A DNA stretch of 64,000 nt from assembly GCA_002344075.1 (NCBI GenBank), contig DDTM01000058.1:1-64000 (forward strand), in the 5' to 3' direction. The first letter of the stretch is position 1. The number at the start of each line of letters is the position of its first letter. Of the stretch, positions 8,394-17,817 are shown in pieces. Under the pieces are notes generated by a model, which did no database searches, was not told where the DNA came from, and saw only the letters and a program-made list of their open reading frames with translations. The position numbers were made by a program, and so were the translations under genes. This stretch comes from Bacteroidetes bacterium UBA2364. GTDB lineage: Bacteria > Bacteroidota > Rhodothermia > Rhodothermales > UBA2364.

Positions 8394-9233
8394 TTAACCT
8401 TTTTCGCTTGGAGGCTCCGCTGGTTGTTGTTCCTCGAAATATGGGCGTTCATAGACCTGCTTGGGTTTTTTGATTTGCTCGGTGAAGTACCGATTCCCAT
8501 CAAAACCAGTTCTAAACCATAAATCGTTATCAGGATCATAGTAAAAATCAATGTAGGGCTTAGGGTCAACGGCGTGCATCATCCGCCGGATCAATTCGTG
8601 CTTGATCAGTGGGAGGACATTTTCATCGGCCCAATCCCCAGCAAAAATTACACCTTTTCCTTTAGGTCCCAAGCCATCCATGATCATTATCGGGATGGTA
8701 TCGTTTACCACCAGATAATACTCAAACTGGATGTGTTCCAATTCGCTTCGTCGCCGTTCTTGTGGGACATCAAAAATCGTGGAAGAAGGTGAACCAAAAA
8801 GGGATTGTAACAAAGCCCTGATTTCAGCGGTCCGCATGGTGTCTAAAACGGAGGGCTTAGACAGCGGCGCCCCCGTCCAATCGGCATCGCGGAAGAAATC
8901 TAAAAACCATTTTCGCTTAGGGCGAGGCATATGTTGGATACTGCCCACATGAAAAGACTTTTCGGTTTCCTGTTCAGGTGTTTGAAACCAACCTCCAAGC
9001 CCTACTTCATCCAAATTAATGGGTTTAATGACTTTTGCACGTGCCTCCAATTTTTCCCATTGTACTTTTTTTCGGTAAAATAAGGTAGGATCTTGTTTGC
9101 GTAAAGCCTCCTTCCGAAGAACCGTGTAAGGGTCCTCCGATTGTGGCGTCGTTTCAGTTGTGGCTTGCGCTAGCACCAAGGGGCATATGCACAACACAAA
9201 CAGTAGGTTGAAATATCCGTAGATCCGTCGCAT
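8394..9233 (-). CDS. secreted protein of unknown function
   Basis: A 279-residue protein with an N-terminal signal peptide (hydrophobic FNLLFVLCICPLVL, cleavage probably after AQA). The mature part is charged and rich in aromatic residues, with a Pro/Glu-rich C-terminus (EEQQPAEPPSEKG). Segments such as IKPINLDEVGLGGWFQTP and HIQFEYYLVVNDTIPIMIMD do not let me name a family. It lies 18 bases downstream of lepA on the same strand and may be co-transcribed with it. Confidence 0.7.
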   Translation of the reverse strand: MRRIYGYFNLLFVLCICPLVLAQATTETTPQSEDPYTVLRKEALRKQDPTLFYRKKVQWEKLEARAKVIKPINLDEVGLGGWFQTPEQETEKSFHVGSIQHMPRPKRKWFLDFFRDADWTGAPLSKPSVLDTMRTAEIRALLQSLFGSPSSTIFDVPQERRRSELEHIQFEYYLVVNDTIPIMIMDGLGPKGKGVIFAGDWADENVLPLIKHELIRRMMHAVDPKPYIDFYYDPDNDLWFRTGFDGNRYFTEQIKKPKQVYERPYFEEQQPAEPPSEKG

Positions 9234-9251
9234 GGTGGGTCACGTTGGGAA

Positions 9252-11057
9252 TTAGTCGGTCATGGAAAGCACAGCCAAAAATGCTTCTTGTGGTACTTCC
9301 ACCCGACCTACTTGCTTCATTCGTTTTTTTCCTTCCTTTTGTTTTTCCAATAGTTTACGCTTTCGGCTGATGTCCCCGCCATAGCATTTTGCGGTTACGT
9401 CTTTACGAAAAGCCCGTACCGTCTCCCGTGCAATAACCTTCGTACCGATCGATGCCTGAATCGCGATCTCGAACATCTGACGCGGGATCAATTCGCGAAG
9501 CTTATTGGTCAACTTACGGCCCATATCATAGGCTTTGTCTTTGTGTACGATTGTGGAAAGGGCATCTACCGGATCACCATTGAGCATGACATCCAGTTTT
9601 ACCAATTCACTCGATCGGGTGTCTATCAATTCATAATCAAAACTGGCATATCCACGACTTACCGATTTAAGTTTGTCGTAAAAATCAAACACAATTTCGG
9701 CGAGAGGAAGTTCGTATTGCAAATCCACCCGGTCGGTGGTTAGGTATTGCGTATTCTTATACAATCCTCGTCTCTCCTGACATAATTGCATAAGGTTGCC
9801 GATATACTCCGTCGGGGTAATAATTTGAGCACGTACATAAGGCTCTTCAATGTATTCAATTTTCCCCCGATCTGGCATATCACTTGGGTTATCTACGGTA
9901 ATGGTTTCCCCATTTTTGAGGGTGACTAAATACTCTACGTTAGGCACTGTGGTGACAATGTCCATGTTGAACTCGCGGGAAAGCCGTTCCTGAACGATTT
10001 CCATGTGGAGCATACCAAGAAAGCCCACCCGGAATCCAAATCCCAATGCCACTGAGGTTTCAGGTACAAAAGAAAGGGCGGCATCATTCAGTTGCAGTTT
10101 CTCTAATGAAGTCCGCAATTCTTCAAAATCTTCTGCAGCCGTCGGATATACCCCGCTGAAAACCATCGGTTTTACATCTCGGAAGCCCGGAATCGGGTTT
10201 GTTGCCCCATGTCTTGCATGGGTCACGGTATCCCCAACTTTGGTATCCAGCACATCTTTGACCGATCCAATGATATAGCCTACTTCGCCCGCTCGCAGCG
10301 TCTGTGTGGGTTGGTTACCTAACCGCAAGGTGCCAATTTCCTCGGCAAAATATCGCTTGCCATTAGACATGAACACAATTTGATCCCCCTTATTTAGGGT
10401 TCCTTCCATCACCCGACAATACACGACCGATCCACGAAACTGATTAAAAACTGAGTCGAAGATCAAAGCACGGAGCGGGGCTTTTTCGTCTCCCTTGGGT
10501 GGGGGAATGCGGTGAATAATGGCCTCCAATACTTCGGGTACTCCCACACCAGTTTTGGCACTGACTCCCATCACATCTTCAACCTTGCCGCCTATTAGGT
10601 CCACAATGCTTTGCGCCACAATTTCCGGATTGGCACTGGGCAAATCCACTTTATTCATCACGGGAATGATCTCTAAGTCGTTTTCTAAGGCTAAGTACAG
10701 GTTCGAGATGGTTTGTGCTTCGATGCCCTGTGCCGCATCTACAACTAAGATGGCCCCTTCACAAGCCTTGAGCGCCCGCGAAACTTCGTAGGTAAAGTCC
10801 ACGTGTCCGGGCGTGTCAATTAAGTTAAGAATGTACTCTTCGCCGTCTTGCGCACGATAGGTCATGCGTATGGCGTGGCTTTTGATGGTGATGCCACGCT
10901 CCTGCTCCAGATCCATCGAATCCAAAACCTGAGAGTGCATATCCCGCTTTGAAACCGTTGCTGTAATTTCTAACAAACGGTCTGCTAAGGTGCTTTTTCC
11001 GTGGTCAATATGGGCAATGATACAAAAATTGCGAACCTTTTTTTGGTCGTATGACAT
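9252..11057 (-). CDS. lepA: elongation factor 4 (LepA)
   Basis: A 601-residue translational GTPase matching LepA in length. GTPase motifs are intact: AHIDHGKSTLADRLL near residue 15, DTPGHVDFTYEVSRAL and NKVDLPSA. The LepA-specific C-terminal domain includes CYGGDISRKRKLLEKQKEGKKRMK. LepA binds ribosomes and acts on translation under stress or in initiation. The downstream gene (8394-9233) follows closely on the same strand. Confidence 0.97.
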   Translation of the reverse strand: MSYDQKKVRNFCIIAHIDHGKSTLADRLLEITATVSKRDMHSQVLDSMDLEQERGITIKSHAIRMTYRAQDGEEYILNLIDTPGHVDFTYEVSRALKACEGAILVVDAAQGIEAQTISNLYLALENDLEIIPVMNKVDLPSANPEIVAQSIVDLIGGKVEDVMGVSAKTGVGVPEVLEAIIHRIPPPKGDEKAPLRALIFDSVFNQFRGSVVYCRVMEGTLNKGDQIVFMSNGKRYFAEEIGTLRLGNQPTQTLRAGEVGYIIGSVKDVLDTKVGDTVTHARHGATNPIPGFRDVKPMVFSGVYPTAAEDFEELRTSLEKLQLNDAALSFVPETSVALGFGFRVGFLGMLHMEIVQERLSREFNMDIVTTVPNVEYLVTLKNGETITVDNPSDMPDRGKIEYIEEPYVRAQIITPTEYIGNLMQLCQERRGLYKNTQYLTTDRVDLQYELPLAEIVFDFYDKLKSVSRGYASFDYELIDTRSSELVKLDVMLNGDPVDALSTIVHKDKAYDMGRKLTNKLRELIPRQMFEIAIQASIGTKVIARETVRAFRKDVTAKCYGGDISRKRKLLEKQKEGKKRMKQVGRVEVPQEAFLAVLSMTD

Positions 11058-11225
11058 AGAGTGGGGATTTCTGTCTTAAAAGGTAGAGACATAATATACC
11101 GAATAGGTGGGATCAGTTCCGTTGAATTTTTAAGATTCTCTTGAAGGTACATTTTTTTTAAGAAAGGTCTTGCGCATCCAAGAATAAGATTCTTATATTA
11201 TCGGCCTAAGCAAACAATGCTAAAT

Positions 11226-11297
11226 TCCTCGGTAGCTCAATGGCAGAGCATGCGGCTGTTAACCGCAGGGTTGTAGGTTCGAGTCCTACCCGGGGAG
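11226..11297 (+). tRNA. tRNA-Asn (GTT)
   Basis: Full cloverleaf by eye: acceptor TCCTCGG/CCGGGGA, anticodon stem TGCGG/CCGCA with loop CTGTTAA (anticodon GTT at 11258-11260), and T-arm GTAGG-TTCGAGT-CCTAC. The discriminator base is G, as usual for tRNA-Asn. The bases after it read CAT, so a 3' CCA is not encoded. A terminator hairpin follows. Confidence 0.95.
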
Positions 11298-11303
11298 CAT
11301 TTT

Positions 11304-11333
11304 AAAGCCCGTTAACTTCAGCGGGCTTTTTTT
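11304..11333 (+). terminator. terminator after tRNA-Asn
   Basis: AAAGCCCG at 11304-11311 pairs with CGGGCTTT at 11322-11329 and runs into a T-tract. It ends the tRNA transcript. Confidence 0.85.
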
Positions 11334-11445
11334 AGTTTGTTATCCTCATTGCGGGACAAAACTTTATGGATAGACTTGTAAATTTGGCAAGGCAAAATTC
11401 CGCAAAACTAAATGGTACCAAAAGGAAAGGATTTGTTGACCTATA

Positions 11446-11481
11446 AAACAGGCTGCCTCTAATAAAGAAGCAGCCTGTTTT
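11446..11481 (-). terminator. bidirectional-looking terminator
   Basis: AAAACAGGCTGC at 11446-11457 pairs perfectly with GCAGCCTGTTTT at 11470-11481, giving U-runs on both strands. It lies 48 bases beyond the end of the minus-strand gene at 11529 and probably terminates it. Confidence 0.8.
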
Positions 11482-11528
11482 CATAATTGCTTAATGAAGC
11501 GACAATGCTTAATGAAACCACGTTTGGC

Positions 11529-12239
11529 CTATTTGATGGAGGACAAGGTCATCGTAGATTTTCCTCCGGCTAAACGTCCCATCATCCCACCTTTAATTTC
11601 CGATTCTTGTTTAACCATTCCGACGCCCAAAACAAACCATTCGTTTACTAAAACCTTTGAACCGGGTACCGAGATGCCAGCCACTTTCATTTTTAATTCC
11701 TGAACCGACGAAATTTGAATGGCATTAAAGGTTCCGGCTGGAACGGTGACAGGGCCAATTCCCACAACTTTGCGGTCTGATATTTTGATATTGGCTTCTC
11801 CCATCGCTACACCGTTCATTTTAGATTGTACGGCCGTTTCTGCATTGGGAAGGGATTGCCCTGCCTTCATCGTAGAAGGAAATTCCACAAAGGAGGCTTG
11901 CACACCCGCTTCAAATTGTTGTCCGCCTGATCCAGCCATGAGTCCCCGTACATCCATACTCATGGTGCCATTCTGACATTTTACCGTATAGGGAGACGAG
12001 GAAAATCCTTGGCCTTTGGTGGGTGTAAAGGACGTTTTTGCGGAAATCTCGGTTGCATTTTTGTTTGCGCTGATAATTTCAATTTTGTAGGTTCCGGAAG
12101 GTTTGTTTTTAGCGTCTTTCATGTCATACGTCAAAATCGAACCGACCTTATTGCTGAAGTACGTTTTGCATTGAGCCAATGTGACATCTGGTCTGGTGGC
12201 AAGTAAGACGAATGCCAGCAGAAGCATACTTTTTTTCAT
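11529..12239 (-). CDS. secreted TapB/DUF3108-like protein
   Basis: A 236-residue protein with a signal peptide (MKKSMLLLAFVLLATRP, likely cleavage after TLA). The mature part is beta-rich, with the pattern GSILTYDMKDAKNKPSG near the start and VTVPAGTFNAIQISS and VNEWFVLGVGMVKQES later. This pattern is typical of the DUF3108/TapB-like fold found in secreted proteins of Bacteroidota. The function is unknown. It is monocistronic between two intergenic regions. Confidence 0.65.
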   Translation of the reverse strand: MKKSMLLLAFVLLATRPDVTLAQCKTYFSNKVGSILTYDMKDAKNKPSGTYKIEIISANKNATEISAKTSFTPTKGQGFSSSPYTVKCQNGTMSMDVRGLMAGSGGQQFEAGVQASFVEFPSTMKAGQSLPNAETAVQSKMNGVAMGEANIKISDRKVVGIGPVTVPAGTFNAIQISSVQELKMKVAGISVPGSKVLVNEWFVLGVGMVKQESEIKGGMMGRLAGGKSTMTLSSIK

Positions 12240-12345
12240 GGTTGTAGCGGTTTTTGCTTAATTGAAAGAAATAGGTTCTTTAGTATATTACGCAAAAAAT
12301 TGACCTACTGGATCATGGTTTTGGTTCTTAATATATGGAGTTAAT

Positions 12346-13119
12346 ATGTATCAGATGAAGAGGCTAAGGTGGCTACTTTTATGGACTGTATGGCCTGTAG
12401 CGACTTTGACACAACCTGACACAGAAGCGGATCGGCTCGCGCAAAAGTCCTTTAATGCCGTTGGGGGGCAGGAGGCTTGGGATGGAACCCGTTATTTGGC
12501 GTTTTCTTTTTCAGCAATACGTAATAGCCAACAAACACCACCTATTCGACATGTCTGGGACCGATGGGAAGGGCGATATCGTGTTTCATGGAAGAAAGGC
12601 ATTGATACGACCATTACGGTTTTATTTAATGTTCAGAATCAACAGGGGAAAGCATATTATAATGGTGTAGCTGCGCCGGAAGTACAGCAGAAAAGCCTGT
12701 TAAGCACAGCCTATCGGCGCTTCATCAACGATACATACTGGCTTTTAGTGGCCACCAAGTTCTTTGATCCTGGCGTGTTTCGTGCCGCTGCCCCTGACTC
12801 CAATACTGCCACGACCGAAGTATTTACGACGTCTTTTGGAGAAGTTGGGTTAACACCAAAGGACCGCTATTGGTTCTGGGTGGATAAGGCGACTGGCCGA
12901 ATCCAGCAATGGGCTTTTGTCCTTCAGGGCAATCGGGACGGGAAGGCTACCTATTTCCGCTGGGAAGATTGGGAGGCACTGTCTTGTAGCAAAGGCACGG
13001 TTTGGGTTTCTACCCGAAAAGTGAGTCCGGTAAATGGAAATGCTATTTTGACCAATCAGGTTTCTTGCCCAATCCATATTCCTCCCAAAGTCTTTGAAAA
13101 TCCCGAAGATGGGTATTGA
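12346..13119 (+). CDS. secreted protein of unknown function (LolA-like fold possible)
   Basis: About 257 residues with an N-terminal hydrophobic signal (LRWLLLWTVWPVATLT). Features such as AQKSFNAVGGQEAWDGTRYLAF, KDRYWFWVDKATGRI and the beta-strand alternation resemble lipoprotein-carrier-like (LolA/DUF6503-type) proteins common in Bacteroidota. A second in-frame ATG lies three codons downstream. It is divergent from the gene at 11529 and convergent with the DUF1697 gene. No partner gene hints at a substrate. Confidence 0.55.
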   Translation: MYQMKRLRWLLLWTVWPVATLTQPDTEADRLAQKSFNAVGGQEAWDGTRYLAFSFSAIRNSQQTPPIRHVWDRWEGRYRVSWKKGIDTTITVLFNVQNQQGKAYYNGVAAPEVQQKSLLSTAYRRFINDTYWLLVATKFFDPGVFRAAAPDSNTATTEVFTTSFGEVGLTPKDRYWFWVDKATGRIQQWAFVLQGNRDGKATYFRWEDWEALSCSKGTVWVSTRKVSPVNGNAILTNQVSCPIHIPPKVFENPEDGY

Positions 13120-13121
13120 AG

Positions 13122-13664
13122 TTATGTTGCCAGTGTAATTAGTTTTTGGATGGTATTTAGGTTGCGTGTGGTGGCCTTTATATGCAAATGACGCTCAAAA
13201 AGCCCATTCTCCAATTTTGTTCTCCCGTAACCGTTCACACAAAAGACAAAAATTTCCCCGCCTTTCCAAACAAATTCGTCTGGTGGAAAATGAATGGCTG
13301 TCAAAGCCTGGATAACATCTGGCGTAGGGATGTGTTTCAAAAAAGTGACATAGATTTTTGCAGGATCAATATCTGGATTGCTGAGGAATGGATTTTCCTC
13401 CATGGCCCTCCGGAACTCTGTTAGCGTTCGGGCAATGACATCTACTTCCATTGAAAAGTGTTGACGAATGCAGATTGCAATTTGCTCGGAAAGGGTTGTT
13501 GGGCAAGATATTTTGGATCGGACGACCAAATTTCCGCTTTGAATATAGGTTTGTACATCGGTAAGCCCCTCATTTTTTAGCTGTAGAACCAGGTCTTTCA
13601 TCCGAATTTTTTTATGGCCGCCTACATTGATGCCACGTAACAAAACAATTTGGGTATATGTCAT
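13122..13664 (-). CDS. DUF1697 family protein
   Basis: A 180-residue cytoplasmic protein with the DUF1697 opening (IVLLRGINVGGHKKIRMKDL) and the family block VQTYIQSGNLVV. The structural fold is known but the function is not. Its ATG overlaps the stop codon of rsgA by four bases (ATGA), so the two are translationally coupled. Confidence 0.9.
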   Translation of the reverse strand: MTYTQIVLLRGINVGGHKKIRMKDLVLQLKNEGLTDVQTYIQSGNLVVRSKISCPTTLSEQIAICIRQHFSMEVDVIARTLTEFRRAMEENPFLSNPDIDPAKIYVTFLKHIPTPDVIQALTAIHFPPDEFVWKGGEIFVFCVNGYGRTKLENGLFERHLHIKATTRNLNTIQKLITLAT

Positions 13665-14611
13665 CTTCCTGTATCTTTAAGTCCCTGCTTCAGTGTAGAG
13701 AGGATATTAAGGTAACTTTTATATCGTTCTGGTGTAATGTACCCGTCATTTACGGCCTCGATAATCGCGCAGCTCGGTTCGTGATCGTGTGTGCAATTGG
13801 GGAAATGACAATTATCTAAAAAGGGCCTGAATTCCAGAAAAAACCCCGAAAGGTCTTCCGGAGCAAGATCCCAGATACCAAATTCGCGCAGGCCGGGTGT
13901 ATCTGCAACATATCCACCACTTGATAATGGCCAAAGTTCTGCATGGGTAGTGGTATGCTTTCCTTTTTGGGTATAATCCGACATTTCCCCCGTTCTCAGT
14001 CCTAAATTTGGTTCTAAGACGTTGAGTAAACTAGACTTGCCTACGCCGGAAGGACCCGACATCACCGAAGTTTTGTTTTTCAGGGTGGCCACTAAAGCCT
14101 CCAAGCCTTCGCCTGTGCTCGCAGAAGTCAGGATTACCGGATAGCCCATGTCTTCGTAGGTTTGCTTCCACCAGGCCATTTCAGCCGCAAGTTCTTCATT
14201 CAAAAGATCACATTTATTAAGGATAATGCCAGCAGGTAGTTCATTAATTTCGGTCATTACCAAAAAGCGATCAATAAAACCCGGATTAAACTTAGGAAAA
14301 ATAACAGATTGTACACACCATGCCATATCCACATTCGCCACAATTACATGCTCTATGGTGGCTTTTCGTCCGGCGGCTCTCCTACTGAGTTTGCTCCAAC
14401 GCGGATGAATAAACATGATGGTACCGGAGCCGTCCATTTCAATCTGGAGATCCACCTGATCCCCAACCGCGATCGGATTGGTGGTTTCTTTGTCCTTTAG
14501 CCTGAATCTACCCCGCACACGTGAGGCAATCATACCATCGGCGGTGAAAACATTGTACCAACTTCCCGTAGATTTCAGCACGATTCCGGTGATGCGTGTT
14601 GCTTTGCCCAT
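13661..14611 (-). CDS. rsgA: ribosome small subunit-dependent GTPase A
   Basis: Circularly permuted GTPase with an OB fold at the N-terminus (ITGIVLKSTGSWYNV). The permuted motif order is visible: NKCDL (G4), then GPSGVGKSSLLN (G1) and DTPGLREF (G3). The C-terminal zinc-binding region CHFPNCTHDHEPSC is complete. RsgA helps the final maturation of the 30S subunit. I start at the ATG giving MGKATRITG; an in-frame ATG 33 bases upstream would add an unconserved tail. It overlaps the DUF1697 gene by four bases. Confidence 0.93.
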   Translation of the reverse strand: MGKATRITGIVLKSTGSWYNVFTADGMIASRVRGRFRLKDKETTNPIAVGDQVDLQIEMDGSGTIMFIHPRWSKLSRRAAGRKATIEHVIVANVDMAWCVQSVIFPKFNPGFIDRFLVMTEINELPAGIILNKCDLLNEELAAEMAWWKQTYEDMGYPVILTSASTGEGLEALVATLKNKTSVMSGPSGVGKSSLLNVLEPNLGLRTGEMSDYTQKGKHTTTHAELWPLSSGGYVADTPGLREFGIWDLAPEDLSGFFLEFRPFLDNCHFPNCTHDHEPSCAIIEAVNDGYITPERYKSYLNILSTLKQGLKDTGR

Positions 14612-14687
14612 AAAAATTCCCGATTTTGAAACCATACTGATCACGGCTCGTCTAAATGGCCATGTTTCACTTTAGCCGAAATATACC

Positions 14688-15056
14688 ATGGCAGAAAAAC
14701 GTTTTGAAAAGGTTCTCGAACAATTCGGGGCCTTATCCTTAGAAGAAAAATCAAAATTCCTGCTAAAGGCCACTTTCGAGACGGCTTTCGGAGCCTTTGA
14801 GGAACTGACGAACCTAATGGCGGAGACCTATCAGACCGTCACCAGTGAACGTTGGAATGATGCCGATGAAAAATTCAATCAAGCAAGCGACTCGGATAGC
14901 AAGGGTGTTGATGTCCCTATTTCTGACGAGGGGATGCAATCCTCTCCCAACTTTGAAGAGGTGAAAGACTCGGCAGAAGGAGAAGAAACAGCGTCTTCTA
15001 AAGACCAAGAATCCAAGACAATACATAGAAAAAAAAAGGATAAAAACCCAGATTAA
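14688..15056 (+). CDS. small acidic protein of unknown function
   Basis: 122 residues. The first half is helical (LSLEEKSKFLLKATFETAFGAF) and the second half is a low-complexity acidic and Ser-rich stretch ending in a basic tail (HRKKKDKNPD). No signal peptide or membrane segment. It is divergent from rsgA and five bases upstream of another small acidic protein gene. Family not recognised. Confidence 0.6.
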   Translation: MAEKRFEKVLEQFGALSLEEKSKFLLKATFETAFGAFEELTNLMAETYQTVTSERWNDADEKFNQASDSDSKGVDVPISDEGMQSSPNFEEVKDSAEGEETASSKDQESKTIHRKKKDKNPD

Positions 15057-15061
15057 CCGCT

Positions 15062-15334
15062 ATGTCTGATCTGGAACGGAAACAAGCTGCAAGTGAGTGG
15101 CTAAAAGAATTGGTTGCTGAAGAATCTACCTTGGGCCGTCTCTCTATGATTGGAGGGGCGGCTTTGCGCCTTGCCGTCAATTTGGTGGACGCTGGCCTGA
15201 CCGAGGCTGGAAAACTGGTGGATGAAGCCCGTGAAGCGTTTTTGGATGCCTTAGAACCTGATCCCGTAGAAGATGCTAAAATATTGGTGGAGGAAATAAA
15301 GGAAGATGAAGCAACTGAAGGGCCAGGCTCGTAA
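15062..15334 (+). CDS. small protein of unknown function
   Basis: 90 residues. It contains a mildly hydrophobic helix (LSMIGGAALRLAVNLVDAG) and an acidic C-terminus (EEIKEDEATEGPGS). It follows the preceding small acidic gene by five bases, so both are probably co-expressed, perhaps with the DUF512 gene downstream. Family not recognised. Confidence 0.6.
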   Translation: MSDLERKQAASEWLKELVAEESTLGRLSMIGGAALRLAVNLVDAGLTEAGKLVDEAREAFLDALEPDPVEDAKILVEEIKEDEATEGPGS

Positions 15335-15442
15335 GAGACCCTTATCCGCTTTTCATCGTCGGTAAATCATTAAAAGCCATTTTTTTGGTGTATTTTGCGG
15401 CTTCGCTTTGGCGAGGCTATTTTTTTAAACGTGCAATACATT

Positions 15443-16738
15443 ATGCCGGTAACCATAAAGGCTGTAGAACCCGATTCTGTCGCTGATTTAGCCGGATGGA
15501 AAGCCGGAGATCAGGTGGTTTCTATCAATTTTCATCCGATTCAAGATGTATTAGATTTTCGCTTCTATGCAGCGGAAGAACGGCTCGATGTGAGAATTCG
15601 CAAATCGGGCTTATTGACCGAACAGACGATTGAGAATCGAAATCTTGCACCAATGGGTGTTGAATTGGAAGATTTTCGGATCAAACATTGCGGGGACGAT
15701 TGTATGTTCTGCTTTGTAGATCAAAATCCGTCTGGATTGCGAGAGTCTCTTTATTTTCGGGATGGAGACTATCGGATGTCTTTTCTGTACGGAAATTACA
15801 TCACCATGACGAATTTACGGGAACGGGACTTGGATAGAATTGTAACACAAAGACTTAGTCCATTATATATCTCGGTCCATTGTACCGACAACGAGATTCG
15901 GCATAAAATGATGGGCCATAAAACCGACGATCGGCTAATGGAGAAGTTGCAGTTTTTGCGGGATCACGATATTGAGATGCATACCCAAATTGTTTTGGTG
16001 CCAGGTTGGAACGACGGTGACGTTCTAAGGCAGACAATACATGATTTGTATGCCTTAAACGATGCCATTCAGTCGGTTGCTGTGGTTCCTGTTGGGCTTA
16101 CGGCACATAGAGCAGACCTGCATCAACTCCACCCGCTATCCCAGCAGGATGCGCGCGCACTAATTGCAGACGCTCATACTTGGCAAGACGTTTTTTATAC
16201 AGAAATAGGGCGGCGTTTTGTTTATCTGAGCGACGAAATGTACCTTCTGGCTGAGACACCGTTCCCGCAAATGGACCGTTACGATGATTTCCCGCTTATG
16301 GAAAATGGCGTGGGCATGTGTCGGGACTTCATTACGGAGTTTGATTTTCAGGCAGAGGAGTTTCCTGAAACATTAGAGACCCCTCGGAAAGTGACGCTGG
16401 TAACGGGAGAACTACCTTCACCCATTTTGGAAAACCATATTGTTCCACGCCTGAATCGGGTTTTGGGGCTTTCTGCAAATTTAGTGGTTGCCCCTAATGT
16501 ATTGTTTGGGCGCCCTGTGACTGTGAGCGGCCTGTTATCGTATCAATGCTTTGTAGCGGCCCTTAAAGATTGTGACCTAGGCAATCTGGTTTTGCTACCA
16601 CCCGATTGCCTGAATTTTGAAGGGCTGTTTATGGATAATAAAACCCCAGAAGACCTGAGCGCTACGCTGGGCGGTGTGCCAGTGCAGGTTTTTGGTGGGG
16701 ATTGGGTGGAATTTTTTGAAATCCTTCAATCACTTTGA
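15443..16738 (+). CDS. DUF512 radical SAM-like Fe-S protein with PDZ domain
   Basis: About 431 residues. An N-terminal PDZ-like segment (VEPDSVADLAGWKAGDQVV) is followed by a CX3CX2C cluster motif in HCGDDCMFCFVDQNP, as in radical SAM enzymes, and then the DUF512 C-terminal domain (LVTGELPSPILENHIVPRLN). Proteins of this layout are well known in Firmicutes and Cyanobacteria but their reaction is not established. I use the ATG at 15443 because the family starts directly at the PDZ-like segment; a TTG at 15395 is in the same frame. Confidence 0.85.
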   Translation: MPVTIKAVEPDSVADLAGWKAGDQVVSINFHPIQDVLDFRFYAAEERLDVRIRKSGLLTEQTIENRNLAPMGVELEDFRIKHCGDDCMFCFVDQNPSGLRESLYFRDGDYRMSFLYGNYITMTNLRERDLDRIVTQRLSPLYISVHCTDNEIRHKMMGHKTDDRLMEKLQFLRDHDIEMHTQIVLVPGWNDGDVLRQTIHDLYALNDAIQSVAVVPVGLTAHRADLHQLHPLSQQDARALIADAHTWQDVFYTEIGRRFVYLSDEMYLLAETPFPQMDRYDDFPLMENGVGMCRDFITEFDFQAEEFPETLETPRKVTLVTGELPSPILENHIVPRLNRVLGLSANLVVAPNVLFGRPVTVSGLLSYQCFVAALKDCDLGNLVLLPPDCLNFEGLFMDNKTPEDLSATLGGVPVQVFGGDWVEFFEILQSL

Positions 16739-16755
16739 TCATTTACGGAATTGTT

Positions 16756-17787
16756 ATGCTGAACCCTGCCCCTGAACAACCTCTTGACAGCGAAACGCCT
16801 GTTCCCGCTCTTGCATTTGTTCCAACAGAGCCGCATCTAAAGGATGCCCAAGCAGTAGGTGGAAAAATCCCTTTGGACCGATTCTGGGAACGCCAGAAAT
16901 TCCCACCGTGGTTGATGGCGATTTTAGCAATGTTCTTGTTTTTTCTATTGTTTAATGTATTGGGTGCCTTTTTTATGTTGGGTAGTTTGCTGATGCAGTC
17001 GAATGGAAATGCACTTGATCTGACCAATGTGGAAAAACTTTTAAAGCAGGATGTGATGGGGCAGTTGGTCGGAAATACCATTGGTCAGTTTTTAGGGCTT
17101 GGGATTCCCGCATTGTTACTGGCCAGAGGCCATTCCTCGCGCTGGTTAGACTTTCTCCGGATTCGAAGCGTGGACATGACAACTGTTTTGTGGTCGGTTC
17201 TTGGCTTGGTGGCAATTTATCCGTTAATTGCCCTCTCCGCAGAACTCAATGCCCTCATTCCAGCACCAGAGATGGTCCGCGAGATGGATAAGATACGCGA
17301 AGATTTTATCATGGAGTTATTGCGGAAAAGCAATATGTGGTTCAATTTGTTTGCCGTAGCTTTAACCCCAGCGATTTGTGAGGAAATACTATTCCGGGGA
17401 TATGTGCAACGGCAAGTAGAGCGGAGTATGGCGCCTGTTTGGGCAATCGTGATCACGGGGACGGTATTTGGTTTGTATCATTTGTCCTATGCGCAAGCCC
17501 TCCCCTTAAGTCTTATCGGAATCTATTTATGCTGGCTTACTTGGAAAACGGGTAGCATTTTGCCTGCTGTCGTCGTACATTTCGTCAACAATGGATTTTC
17601 GGTGGTGATGGCTACTGCATTAATGAACCAAAAAGGATTTGATCCTTCCAAACTGGAGCAACTACCCTTGCCTTGGTATGGAATATTGCCATTAGTTTTG
17701 GTTGGTCTTATAGGATTTCGGTATGTGATGCATAGAATCCGCGCCAATCCACCTTCTTACGAAAACGCTCCGGCGTCCGTTTTGTAA
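16756..17787 (+). CDS. CPBP family intramembrane metalloprotease
   Basis: About 343 residues with multiple membrane segments. The CPBP/Abi signature EEILFRGYVQRQVE and the later TVFGLYHLSYAQALP and HFVNNGFSV carry the Glu, Arg, His and Asn positions used by type II CAAX prenyl proteases. The first 45 residues are a Pro-rich cytoplasmic tail. Substrate unknown. I take the ATG at 16756; a TTG at 16735 overlaps the stop of the DUF512 gene. Confidence 0.85.
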   Translation: MLNPAPEQPLDSETPVPALAFVPTEPHLKDAQAVGGKIPLDRFWERQKFPPWLMAILAMFLFFLLFNVLGAFFMLGSLLMQSNGNALDLTNVEKLLKQDVMGQLVGNTIGQFLGLGIPALLLARGHSSRWLDFLRIRSVDMTTVLWSVLGLVAIYPLIALSAELNALIPAPEMVREMDKIREDFIMELLRKSNMWFNLFAVALTPAICEEILFRGYVQRQVERSMAPVWAIVITGTVFGLYHLSYAQALPLSLIGIYLCWLTWKTGSILPAVVVHFVNNGFSVVMATALMNQKGFDPSKLEQLPLPWYGILPLVLVGLIGFRYVMHRIRANPPSYENAPASVL

Positions 17788-17817
17788 TACCCTACCCATA
17801 ATAATCAGGAGAATAAT

